This document shows, piece by piece, positions 1-8,043 of a stretch of DNA of 64,000 bases. A model generated the notes under the pieces. The model was not told the DNA's origin, ran no database searches, and worked only from the letters and a program-made list of their open reading frames with translations. The stretch is from CAVTBX01 sp963733135 (lineage in GTDB: Bacteria; Actinomycetota; Thermoleophilia; Gaiellales; Gaiellaceae): the NCBI GenBank assembly GCA_963733135.1, contig CAVTBX010000004.1, positions 124,001-188,000 of the forward strand. The letters are read 5' to 3'. Both the position numbers and the translations under genes were made by a program. How positions within the stretch are numbered: the stretch's first letter is position 1; every line of letters starts with the position of its first letter.

Positions 1-511
1 AGTCGACGGGGATCTCGACGAAGGCCGGGCCCGAGGGCGGCGTGCTCGCGCGGCGCCAGGCCTCGGCGAGGAGCTCGGGAATCTCGGCGGCTGAGCCAGC
101 GCGCGCCGTCCACTTCACGAGAGGCTCGAAAGAGGCGGCCTGATCGCGGAGCTCATGGAGGAAGCCGCGACCGCGGCCGATCAGATCGGTCGGGATCTGA
201 CTTGCGATCGCGACGACAGGGACGTGGGCGCTCGAGGCCTCCATGATCGCCGTGAGTGAGTTGAGCGCGCCCGGGCCGGTCGAGAGCAGGAGGGGCGCCG
301 GCTTTCCGCTCACGCGTGCGTATCCGTCGGCCGCGAAGCCGGCGTTCAGCTCCGTGCGAAAGCCCAGGTAGCGGATCCGGCTCTCACGAAGCCCGTCCCA
401 GATCGCAAGCGCGTGTATGCCCGGGAGCCCGAACGCCGCGCCGGCGCCAAGAGCTTCCAGGCTCTCGACGACGAGGTGACCCCCGACCCGGGTTCGGACT
501 GCCTGCGCCAC
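1..511 (-). CDS. Acetolactate-synthase-like ThDP enzyme (N-terminal part only)
   Basis: The gene leaves the window at its left edge, so only about 170 N-terminal residues are visible, read from a GTG at 511. They form the beginning of a thiamine-diphosphate PYR domain of the acetolactate synthase/benzoylformate decarboxylase family: a GAGAAFGLPGIH segment, then FRTELNAGFAADGYAR, whose Glu is the residue that in this family contacts the ThDP pyrimidine, then STGPGALNSLTAIMEAS. The family condenses or decarboxylates 2-oxo acids in the cytoplasm. The specific substrate cannot be told from this domain. It is divergent from the amine dehydrogenase gene at 713. Confidence 0.8.
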   Translation of the reverse strand, partial: MAQAVRTRVGGHLVVESLEALGAGAAFGLPGIHALAIWDGLRESRIRYLGFRTELNAGFAADGYARVSGKPAPLLLSTGPGALNSLTAIMEASSAHVPVVAIASQIPTDLIGRGRGFLHELRDQAASFEPLVKWTARAGSAAEIPELLAEAWRRASTPPSGPAFVEIPVD

Positions 512-712
512 CGGCCGATCCTAGCCGCGCGGGGCCGAGCTGCTCATTGGTTACTCGCGCGCGGGTAAGGCGGGTCCCGACCCTCCCGCCTACCGCCCCC
601 GAGCCTACTCGGAAAAGACGCGCGAGTGGCACGCCGATATGTGCCGATTCCGCACGCTTGCGGAGGCGAGACCAGTGCCACCCGCGGAGACTCACCGCCG
701 TAGACTCGGCAC

Positions 713-2800
713 GTGGCGCGCGACCCGAAGCACGACATTCTCTTCGAGCCCGTGCAGATCGGCCCGAAGACGCTCAGAAACCGCTTCTACCAAGTGCCCC
801 ACTGCACGGGCTACGGCACCGAGAAGCCAGGCTCGCACGCTCGCTTCCGCGCGATGAAGGCCGAAGGCGGCTGGGCGGCCGTGAACACGGAGTACGCGCC
901 GGTCAGCGCCGACTCGGACGAGTCGCCCTACGTCTCCGCGCGCCTGTGGGACGAGGACGACACGCGCAACCTGGCCGTCCTCTGCGACGAGGTGCACGAG
1001 CACGACTCCCTCGCCGGGATCGAGCTCACGCACTCCGGCGGCCACGCCGAGACGCGCCAGTCGCGCTGGCCGTCCATCGGCCCGTCGCAGCTCGCGAGCG
1101 ACTACGACCCGATCCACGTCCCCAAGGCGATGGAGCGAGCCGACTTCGCCCGCGTCCGCCGCGACTGGGTCTGGGCCGCGGAGCAGGCCCGCTCTGCCGG
1201 CTTCGACATCGTCTACGTCTACGGCGGCCATACCTACCTCCTCACGCAGTTCCTGTCTCCGTACTACAACCACCGCACGGACGAGTACGGCGGCCCCCTG
1301 GAGAACCGAGCGCGGTTCTGGCTCGAGGTGCTCGAGGACGTGCGCGACGCTGTCGGTGACGACTGCGCGATCGCGTGCCGAATCGGGATCGACCTGACGC
1401 CGGGGCTCGTGGTCGACGACGCGCTCGAGTTCATTCGACTCGCCGACCACCTGGTCGACCTCTGGGACGTGAACGTCGGCTCGATCGCCGAGTGGTCGAA
1501 GGATTCCGGCGCCTCGCGCTTCTACGCCGAGGGCTACCAGCTCGAGTGGACGGGCCGCGTCCGCGAGGCGACGGCCAAGCCGATCGTCGGTGTCGGGCGG
1601 CTGACCAACCCCGATCGCATGGCCGAGATCGTCGCTTCGGGTGCCTGGGATCTGATCGGAGGCGCGCGGCCTTCCATCTCGGACCCGTTCCTCCCGCGGA
1701 AGATCGAAGAGGGTGCGTACGGCGAGATTCGGGAGTGCATCGGCTGCAACGTCTGCATCTCGAAGTCCGAGAATGGCCACCACCTGGGCTGCACGCAAAA
1801 CGCCACTGCTGGCGAGGAGTACCGTCGGGGCTGGCATCCCGAGCGCTTCGACCAGGCGGAGAACGCAGATCGGGACATCCTCGTTGTCGGCGCCGGGCCG
1901 GCGGGAATGGAGTGCGCGATCGTGCTCGGGAAGCGCGGCTTTCGGCGCGTGCACGTCGTCGAGGCCGAGAGCGATCTCGGCGGCTGGCTCCGGTGGGTGC
2001 CGCAGTTGCCGGGGCTCGGGGAATGGGCGCGCGTCGTCAACTGGCGCCGTATCCAGCTCGACAAGCTTCGGAACGTCGAGGTCATCACCGGCGTGCGACT
2101 CTCGACTGAGGATGTCCTCGAGTACGGCGCCGAGCTCGTCATCGTCGCAACGGGCTCGCACTGGGCGTCCGACGGCCTGAACGGCGTCACTCACGAGCCG
2201 ATTCCCGGGGCCGACGCGTCGCTGCCGCACGTCCTGACGCCGGAGCAGATCATGGTCGAGGGCAAGCGCCCGGCCGGGGATCGCGTCCTGGTCTGGGACG
2301 CCGAGGGCTACTTCACGGCGCCGGGGTTGGCGGAGAGGCTCGCCGTCGAAGGCTATTCGGTCGAGCTCGCCACCTGCCACGAGCAGATCGCGCCCTACTG
2401 CGACGAGACGCTGGAGGGCTCACTCCTCCGCCAGCATCTCCACGAGGTGGGCGTGGCCCAGCGCCGAGGCTTCGTGCTCGGAGGCATCCAGCCCGGTCTG
2501 GTGACGGGGGCTGACGAGTTCGGTGAGCAGGTTGAGCTCGGGGCGGACTCCGTCGTGCTTGTCACGCAACGCCTGTCGGATGATGCGCTCTACCACGAGC
2601 TTCAATCCGACGGGTCAGTGCTCGGAGAGGCGGGGATCGAGGCGGTCTACCGCGTCGGTGATTGCGTCGCTCCGCGCATCCCTGCCGACGCGATCTTCGA
2701 CGGGCATCGCCTCGCACGCGAGATCGACTCGGAGGATCCGGCCGTGCCGCTGCCCTACCGGCGCGAGCGCCTCGTGCTCGAGCCGGCGCATCGGCTCTAG
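713..2800 (+). CDS. Trimethylamine/dimethylamine dehydrogenase-like iron-sulfur flavoprotein
   Basis: A 695-residue protein with the length and layout of trimethylamine dehydrogenase (TMADH): old-yellow-enzyme barrel (about 8-340), 4Fe-4S cluster and ADP/FAD-like domains. It starts MARDPKHDILFEP, close to the Methylophilus enzyme, which fixes the GTG start. Visible key residues: Cys31 (site of 6-S-cysteinyl-FMN), Tyr61, Tyr170/His173, Trp261 and Asp264 matching TMADH Y60, Y169/H172, W264 and D267, and Cys342/345/348/360 for the cluster. VVGAGPAG at 391-398 is the nucleotide motif. The third wall of the TMADH aromatic bowl, W355, is Ser352 here. TMADH oxidatively demethylates trimethylamine to dimethylamine and formaldehyde, passing electrons to ETF. 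The altered bowl suggests another amine; histamine dehydrogenase also differs at this position. No ETF genes are nearby. Confidence 0.85.
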   Translation: MARDPKHDILFEPVQIGPKTLRNRFYQVPHCTGYGTEKPGSHARFRAMKAEGGWAAVNTEYAPVSADSDESPYVSARLWDEDDTRNLAVLCDEVHEHDSLAGIELTHSGGHAETRQSRWPSIGPSQLASDYDPIHVPKAMERADFARVRRDWVWAAEQARSAGFDIVYVYGGHTYLLTQFLSPYYNHRTDEYGGPLENRARFWLEVLEDVRDAVGDDCAIACRIGIDLTPGLVVDDALEFIRLADHLVDLWDVNVGSIAEWSKDSGASRFYAEGYQLEWTGRVREATAKPIVGVGRLTNPDRMAEIVASGAWDLIGGARPSISDPFLPRKIEEGAYGEIRECIGCNVCISKSENGHHLGCTQNATAGEEYRRGWHPERFDQAENADRDILVVGAGPAGMECAIVLGKRGFRRVHVVEAESDLGGWLRWVPQLPGLGEWARVVNWRRIQLDKLRNVEVITGVRLSTEDVLEYGAELVIVATGSHWASDGLNGVTHEPIPGADASLPHVLTPEQIMVEGKRPAGDRVLVWDAEGYFTAPGLAERLAVEGYSVELATCHEQIAPYCDETLEGSLLRQHLHEVGVAQRRGFVLGGIQPGLVTGADEFGEQVELGADSVVLVTQRLSDDALYHELQSDGSVLGEAGIEAVYRVGDCVAPRIPADAIFDGHRLAREIDSEDPAVPLPYRRERLVLEPAHRL

Positions 2801-2810
2801 ACGACGACAG

Positions 2811-3008
2811 CTAGCGCTTCGCGAGCGCCCTGAGAGTCTGAACGACGTACACCGCAGACAGGACGAAGAAGGCGAGCCCGATCGCAGCCTTGATTTGATC
2901 CTCGTGGGCAGGGCTTCTCGCCGCGACCCGCGGAGCGATCTCGTCCGCGACCCGTTCGCGCCAGCCCTGCGCGCCGGCGTGGCCGAGCTCATGGAGAACG
3001 TGTGGCAT
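2811..3008 (-). CDS. Small single-pass membrane protein
   Basis: A 65-residue protein from an ATG at 3008. The N-terminal half is charged and soluble (residues 1-40). Residues about 41-58 (AAIGLAFFVLSAVYVVQTL) form one hydrophobic segment, followed by a short basic tail. It lies between, and divergent from, the glycosyltransferase gene at 3080. I recognise no family; real coding is supported by the clean transmembrane pattern and the start position, but not proven. Confidence 0.5.
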   Translation of the reverse strand: MPHVLHELGHAGAQGWRERVADEIAPRVAARSPAHEDQIKAAIGLAFFVLSAVYVVQTLRALAKR

Positions 3009-3079
3009 GCATCACGCGTACCCGCGCGCCGATCCCGCAAACAGCCACCGGCTCGAACCGTCCGTTAGGCTCGCGCGCC

Positions 3080-4354
3080 GTGAGCACGATCGTCTTCATC
3101 CCGGAGCCCGACGCTTGGGGGCCGACAAACAACCTTGTCGGGATCGCCGATGTCCTGCACCGCCGCGGTCACCGGTGCGTGTTCGCGATCACGGAGAGCT
3201 TCGCGGGCGAGATCGAGAAGGCGGGCCTCGAGGAGCGCCTCCTCCGCACGACTCCGCCGGCCGAGACGGAGGAGGGTGTCGGCCAGTTCTGGGTCGACTT
3301 CATCGCCGAGACGGCGCCGATCTTCCGCAAGCCGACGCTCGAGCAGATCGACGAGTTCATCCGGCCGACCTGGCAGGCGCTCGCGGATGGGATCGCCTAC
3401 GGCGACGAACGGGCCTACGAGATCCTCGAGGAGGTGCAGGCCGACGCCGTCGTCGAGGACTGCGTGAGCTCCTGGCCGGCTGTACAGCGGCACGGAAGGC
3501 CGTGGGTTCGCGTCGTCTCCTGCAATCCGCTCGAGCTTCCGGATCCCGGCCTACCACCTGCCTTCTCGGGGTATCCCGATGGCGATGCGTCGGGCTGGGA
3601 CGAATACCGGTCCGCCTACGAGGAGGCCGTGCGGCCGACGTGGGCGGCGTTCGCCGAGCTACACGCGGAACGAGGAAGCCCGCCGTTGCGCGATCTCGAG
3701 TTCCAGCACGTGTCGCCCCAGGCGAACGTCTACATCTATCCGGCCGAGGTCGACTACCGGCGCACCGTCCCGCTCGACGGCTGGCGCCGCGTCGACACAT
3801 CGGTCCGAACGACCGATGCGCCTTTCGAGCTGCCGGCAGAGCTCGCCGGCGGCGAGGGCGCTCTCCTCTACCTCAGCCTCGGAAGCCTCGGTTCGGCAGA
3901 CGTCGGGCTCATGCAGCATCTCCTCGACGTGCTGGGCCGTTCCCAGCACCGCGTCCTCGTCTCACTCGGGCCTCGTGCCGACGAGCTTCGCTTACCGGAC
4001 AACGCCGCCGGATCGTCGTTCGTGCCGCAGGTCTCGCTGATGCCGGAGGTCGACCTTGTTCTGAACCACGGCGGCAACAACACGTTCTGCGAGTGCCTCC
4101 ACTTCGGGAAGCCGATGATCGTCTTGCCGCTCTTCTGGGATCAGTACGACAACGCGCAGCGGGCGTCGGACACCGGGATCGGGGCCAGGCTCGACCCGTA
4201 CCGCTTCGAGGATGACGAGCTCCTGAGCGCGATCGACCGCTTGCTCGAAGACGAAGGCCTGCGCGCCAGGCTGGATCAGGTTTCCGAGCGAATTCGATCC
4301 CGCTCCGGCACCGAGCAGATTGCCGACCTCGTCGAGCAGGCCCTACGCGCCTAG
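3080..4354 (+). CDS. UDP-glycosyltransferase, MGT/UGT type (GT1 family)
   Basis: A 424-residue GT-B fold glycosyltransferase. The GTG at 3080 gives MSTIVFIPEPDAWGPTNNL, the usual first strand and glycine-rich turn of the acceptor domain; the open frame upstream to 3002 looks non-coding. The C-terminal donor domain shows LVLNHGGNNTFCECLHFGKPMI (from about residue 326), equivalent to the HCGxxS/T-E-x-L-x-x-GxP sugar-nucleotide motif of MGT/UGT enzymes. Such enzymes transfer a sugar from a nucleotide donor to small lipophilic acceptors such as macrolides, sterols or carotenoids. The acceptor is not predictable. The stop codon TAG lies inside the CTAG that begins the palindromic element at 4351. 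Confidence 0.8.
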   Translation: MSTIVFIPEPDAWGPTNNLVGIADVLHRRGHRCVFAITESFAGEIEKAGLEERLLRTTPPAETEEGVGQFWVDFIAETAPIFRKPTLEQIDEFIRPTWQALADGIAYGDERAYEILEEVQADAVVEDCVSSWPAVQRHGRPWVRVVSCNPLELPDPGLPPAFSGYPDGDASGWDEYRSAYEEAVRPTWAAFAELHAERGSPPLRDLEFQHVSPQANVYIYPAEVDYRRTVPLDGWRRVDTSVRTTDAPFELPAELAGGEGALLYLSLGSLGSADVGLMQHLLDVLGRSQHRVLVSLGPRADELRLPDNAAGSSFVPQVSLMPEVDLVLNHGGNNTFCECLHFGKPMIVLPLFWDQYDNAQRASDTGIGARLDPYRFEDDELLSAIDRLLEDEGLRARLDQVSERIRSRSGTEQIADLVEQALRA

Positions 4355-4518
4355 GAGGGTTTGACGACATAGCCGTTGTGCCGCCTGGTCGTGCTGCTCG
4401 CCCCGAGGAGGCGTCCTCAGTCCCGCCCGTACCTCACGGTACGAACACTCCCTGCGTCCTTGCCTCGAAACGAGCAGCACGACCACGCAACGAAGACCAT
4501 TTCGCCAAACCCTCCTAG
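4351..4518. repeat. 168-bp palindromic element with CTAG ends
   Basis: An imperfect inverted repeat fills the gap between two convergent genes. The outer arms are CTAGGAGGGTTTG (4351-4363) and CAAACCCTCCTAG (4506-4518). Inner arms include GTCGTGCTGCTCG near 4389 and CGAGCAGCACGAC near 4471. The left end uses the TAG stop of the glycosyltransferase gene. The core, GCGTCCTCAGTC at 4411-4422 and CTCCCTGCGTCCTTGCCTCG at 4448-4467, recurs in inverse orientation at 20189-20254. It could act as a bidirectional terminator, a MITE-like element or a structured RNA; the recurrence of the core argues for more than a terminator. Confidence 0.75.
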
Positions 4519-4528
4519 CAACAGACTG

Positions 4529-5152
4529 TTACAAGGTGGGTGTCGCGCGGCCGAGGACGTAGGGCTTGACGATCGGCGGGGCGAGCGGGAGCTCTCCGCG
4601 CTCGACGATCTCGACGTCGAAGCCCGCGTCGCTCATGACAGTCAAGGTGTCGCGGTTCGGATGGCAGCCCTGCGCCACGACGCCCCATGGCCGCTCCAAC
4701 CGATCCTGCCAGCGCGCCAGGCGCGGACTCTCGGATCGCACGTGCTCGACGAAGAGGAGCGCTCCACCCGGCTTCAGCACGCGCCGCACCTCGCGTAGGG
4801 CCCGAGCCGCATCCGAAACCGTGCAGAGGACTGCCATGGAGACGACCCAATCGAACGAGGCGTCCTCGAACGGCAGCTCCTCGGCTGACTCCTTGACGAA
4901 ACGAATTAAGCGACCCGACTCCACGGCTCGCCTCTCGCCGCGCGCCCGCATGCCCTCGTCTGGCTCGAGGGCGACGATCTCGTCCACGGCCTCCGGGTAG
5001 TGGCGGAAGCTCCAGCCGGTTCCAGCCCCGATCTCGAGAACACGCCCGCTCGTCGGTGCCAGCACGAGCCGGCGCTTCTCACCGAACCGGCGCTCGAACC
5101 GCGCGTTGAGCCGGTCGAAAAGAGCCGGCAGGACTCGCTGGCGGAAGGTCAC
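4529..5152 (-). CDS. Class I SAM-dependent methyltransferase
   Basis: A 207-residue protein of the UbiE/Methyltransf_11 type. Motif I is VLEIGAGTGWS (38-48), followed by the acidic residue of motif II in ALEPDEGM and by the LPFEDASFDWVVSM segment (post-I). Such proteins bind S-adenosylmethionine and methylate small molecules or lipids; the substrate is unknown. It is the last gene of a minus-strand run, 33 bases after the aldehyde dehydrogenase stop, so co-transcription is likely. Its stop TAA is part of a GTAACAGTCTGTT sequence that recurs inside the ABC exporter gene at about 37279. Confidence 0.8.
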   Translation of the reverse strand: MTFRQRVLPALFDRLNARFERRFGEKRRLVLAPTSGRVLEIGAGTGWSFRHYPEAVDEIVALEPDEGMRARGERRAVESGRLIRFVKESAEELPFEDASFDWVVSMAVLCTVSDAARALREVRRVLKPGGALLFVEHVRSESPRLARWQDRLERPWGVVAQGCHPNRDTLTVMSDAGFDVEIVERGELPLAPPIVKPYVLGRATPTL

Positions 5153-5185
5153 CGGAGGCCGCGAAGCGGCCGGGCGAGCACGGCC

Positions 5186-6679
5186 TCACGCAGGCGGTCT
5201 ACCCGGCCCTTCGCTCGGCTCGTCCTCGCCGCTCAGGTCGAGCACGACCGTCCGCAGATCGGTCATGTCGAGGAGCGAGTAGCGCCCGCCGACGCGGCCC
5301 CAGCCGGTCAGCGTCCCGCTCGCGCCGCCGAAGGGCTCGTGCGACTCCCAGTAGTCGGTCGAGTCGTTGACGACCACGTTCCCGACGCGAAGGCTGTCAA
5401 CGTAACGAAACGCCCGCTTCAGGCTGCGCGTGTAGACGGCCGCCTGGAGGCCGAGGTGCGATGAGTTCGCGACCTCGACCGCCTCTTCGTCCGACCCGAT
5501 TGGGATGAGTGGGACGATCGGCCCGAAGGTCTCGTCCTCGTTGATGAGCGTGTCGAGACCGACGTTGTCGACGACGGTTGGCTGGTAGTAGAGCCTCGTC
5601 GGACGGTCGTCGTCGCGGCCACCGCCGACGACGATCTCGGCGCCCTTCGAGACGGCGTCCTCCAGGTGGTCGTCCATCTTCTTCGCGATCGGCTCGTTGT
5701 TCATCGGGCCGACGAGCGTGTCGTCGTCGAAGGGATCGCCGAGCCGCCACGCCTCGGCTTCCTTCACGACCGCCGCCAGGAAGTCGTCATGGACACGCTT
5801 GTCGACGAGCACGCGCTCCGTCGCGCAGCACACCTGGCCGGCGCAGAAGAACCCGCCGAACACCGCGCCCTTGGCGGCAGCCTCGAGGTCGGCGTCGGCG
5901 CAGACGACCACGGGCCCGTTGCCGCTCGCCTCGATCAGGCTCCGCTTGAGACCGGCGGCACGCACGATCCGCTCGGCCGTCCCGTGCGAGCCGACGAACG
6001 CGATGCAGTCGACGTGCGGGCTCGTGACGAGCGCCTCGCCGACCGAGCCGTCGCCGTAGACGAGATTCACGACGCCCTCGGGCAATCCGGCGTCGGCCAT
6101 GACCTGCATGAGGTTCGCCATCGCGATCGGCGTCCACTCGGACGGCTTCACGACGCAGGTGTTGCCCACCACGATCGCCGGCGCGATCAGCTCGCTCGGG
6201 ATCACGGTCGGGAAGTTCCAGGGCGTGATGCACGCGTAGACGCCGTTCGGCTTCCGGAAGGTCAGGATCCGCTTGTCGGCGTCCTGGGAGGGCAGCACCT
6301 CGGAGTTAAGGCGCTTCACGTCCTCGGCGGCAACCCGGAAGTTCTCGGCCGTCTCCTCGACGTCCGGGAGCGCCTCGGCCGTGTACGGCTTGCCCTGCTC
6401 CAGGCAGAGCTCACGGGCCAACTCCTCCTTGCGCTCGAGGATGAGATCGGCGATCGCGTGGCAGACGTCGGCGCGCTCCCACGGCGATCGTCCCGCCCAC
6501 GCCGCCTGGGCCTTCCGAGCCGCATTGCCGGCCCGATCGACGTCGTCGGGACTCGCGCCGGGCATCTCGGCGAGCGTCTCCCCCGTCACGGGCGAGACGA
6601 TCTGACTGCCCGAGTTGCCTCCCGGCTCGACCCAATCTCCGTCGACGAAGGCCTGGAGCGTGCGAACGGCGGTCGCCAT
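5186..6679 (-). CDS. NAD(P)-dependent aldehyde dehydrogenase
   Basis: A 497-residue ALDH superfamily protein. Start ATG at 6679, which shares its A with the TGA stop of the upstream aminotransferase (TGATG), indicating translational coupling. Catalytic features are present: Asn155 in TPWNFP, the cofactor Lys178 in VKPSEW, the general base Glu250, and nucleophile Cys284 in AGQVCCA. The segment around Glu250 reads LIEASGNGP rather than the common LELGGxxP, placing it in a less usual ALDH subgroup. ALDHs oxidise aldehydes to acids in the cytoplasm. Next to a class III aminotransferase it most likely oxidises the semialdehyde made by that enzyme (inference). Confidence 0.88.
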   Translation of the reverse strand: MATAVRTLQAFVDGDWVEPGGNSGSQIVSPVTGETLAEMPGASPDDVDRAGNAARKAQAAWAGRSPWERADVCHAIADLILERKEELARELCLEQGKPYTAEALPDVEETAENFRVAAEDVKRLNSEVLPSQDADKRILTFRKPNGVYACITPWNFPTVIPSELIAPAIVVGNTCVVKPSEWTPIAMANLMQVMADAGLPEGVVNLVYGDGSVGEALVTSPHVDCIAFVGSHGTAERIVRAAGLKRSLIEASGNGPVVVCADADLEAAAKGAVFGGFFCAGQVCCATERVLVDKRVHDDFLAAVVKEAEAWRLGDPFDDDTLVGPMNNEPIAKKMDDHLEDAVSKGAEIVVGGGRDDDRPTRLYYQPTVVDNVGLDTLINEDETFGPIVPLIPIGSDEEAVEVANSSHLGLQAAVYTRSLKRAFRYVDSLRVGNVVVNDSTDYWESHEPFGGASGTLTGWGRVGGRYSLLDMTDLRTVVLDLSGEDEPSEGPGRPPA

Positions 6680-8043
6680 CAGCCGATGCCTTCGCGCTCG
6701 GCGGCCTCGTCGAGAATCTGCCGGAGGACGCCGAGGAACTCCTCGAGCTCGGCGGGGCCGGCGACGAGCGGCGGCGAGAACTGCGCGCAGGTCTCGCCGC
6801 GGTCGTCGAATCGCATGTAGACGCCGAGCTCTCGGGCCCGCGGCGTCAGGAAGCCCTTCAGGAGCTCGTCCCGTTCCGCCGGCGCCCAGGTCTCCTTCGT
6901 CTCCTTGTTCTTCACGAGCTCGAGCGAGTAGAAGAATCCATCGCCGCGCACCTCGCCAACGAGCGGGTGCTCGTCCGCGAGCCGGTCGAACGCTGCCCGG
7001 AAGTCGCCCATGTGCCGCTGCACGTGGCCGATCAGATCCTCCCGCTCCATGATCTCGAGGTTCGCGAGGGAGATCGCACACGAGAGCGGGTGGCCGCCGA
7101 AGGTGATCCCGTGGGTGAGCATCCGCTTCGGGTCGCCGAAGAAGGGCTCGATCACCTTCGGGCTTGCGACGAGCGCGCCGAGCGGCGCGTACGCGGAGGT
7201 GATGCCCTTGGCCAGGGTCATCATGTCCGGCTCGATCCCGTAGCGCGTCGAGCCGAACCAGTCGCCGACCCGGCCGAAGCCGCAGATGACCTCGTCCGCG
7301 ACCAAGAGCACGCCGTGCTCGTCACAGATCTCGCGGATGCGCTGGAAGTAGCCCTCGGGCGGGGCGATCGACCCCGCCGAGTTCTGCATCGGCTCCATGA
7401 TCACCGCCGCGACCGTCGAGGGATCCTCGTTCCGGATGATCCCGTCCACCTCATCCGCGCACTGGAGCGTGCACGCGTCCTTCTCCGCGCAGTACGGGCA
7501 GCGGTAGCGGTACGGCATCGGAGCCCTCAGACAGCCCGGGAGAAGCGGCTCGAACTGCGCTCGGAGCCCAGGGCTCCCGTTGATCGAGAGCGCACCCATC
7601 GTCGTCCCGTGGTAGGCGCTCCGCCGCGTCACGTACTTGTAGCGGGCCGGCTCGCCACGCAGGCGGTGGTACTGGCGCGCGGTCTTGAGAGCCGCCTCGA
7701 TCGCCTCGGAGCCTCCGGAGACGAAGAAAATCCGCCCGACGTCGATCGGGACTAGCTCCGACAGCTTGTCCGCGAGCTCGAGCGAGGACGGCGTCGCGAA
7801 CCCCACCCAGTTCGTGAAGAACGGGAGCGTCTCCATCTGCTTCGTCGCGGCCTCGACGATCTCGGGCCAGGGGCCGTAGCCGATGTTCACGCAGTAGAGG
7901 GCCGCGAGGGCGTCGAGGTACTCGTTCCCGTCCGTGTCCCAGATCCGGCAGCCCTCGCCCCGCTCGATCACGATCGGCGACCCTGCCGCAGCGGCCGGCG
8001 TGAAGTGCCTCCAGAGGTGGTCTTGGGTCTTCGTTACCGCCAT
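6679..8043 (-). CDS. Class III PLP-dependent (omega-amino acid) aminotransferase
   Basis: A 454-residue class III aminotransferase, full length for the family. Asp250 in VADEVICGFGR binds the pyridine nitrogen, and Lys279 in MTLAKGITSAYAPLGA is the Schiff-base lysine. The sequence style matches beta-alanine/omega-amine:pyruvate transaminases, which deaminate terminal amines to aldehydes. A four-cysteine insertion (Cys182, 185, 191, 195) within RCPYCAEKDACTLQC is conspicuous and could hold a metal or be structural. It overlaps the upstream reductase gene by 10 bases and the downstream aldehyde dehydrogenase by one, forming an amine-to-acid catabolic unit. The exact amine (beta-alanine, GABA, lysine or polyamine derived) is not determined. 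Confidence 0.87.
   Translation of the reverse strand: MAVTKTQDHLWRHFTPAAAAGSPIVIERGEGCRIWDTDGNEYLDALAALYCVNIGYGPWPEIVEAATKQMETLPFFTNWVGFATPSSLELADKLSELVPIDVGRIFFVSGGSEAIEAALKTARQYHRLRGEPARYKYVTRRSAYHGTTMGALSINGSPGLRAQFEPLLPGCLRAPMPYRYRCPYCAEKDACTLQCADEVDGIIRNEDPSTVAAVIMEPMQNSAGSIAPPEGYFQRIREICDEHGVLLVADEVICGFGRVGDWFGSTRYGIEPDMMTLAKGITSAYAPLGALVASPKVIEPFFGDPKRMLTHGITFGGHPLSCAISLANLEIMEREDLIGHVQRHMGDFRAAFDRLADEHPLVGEVRGDGFFYSLELVKNKETKETWAPAERDELLKGFLTPRARELGVYMRFDDRGETCAQFSPPLVAGPAELEEFLGVLRQILDEAAEREGIG

Noticed and set aside
692..2380. Long minus-strand open frame (562 codons) opposite the amine dehydrogenase gene; similar ones at 5666-6820 (+) and 17849-19516 (+)
   Set aside because: They are antisense shadows produced by GC-rich codon patterns; they show Arg/Ala-rich low-complexity sequence and no family motifs, while the opposite strand encodes recognisable enzymes.
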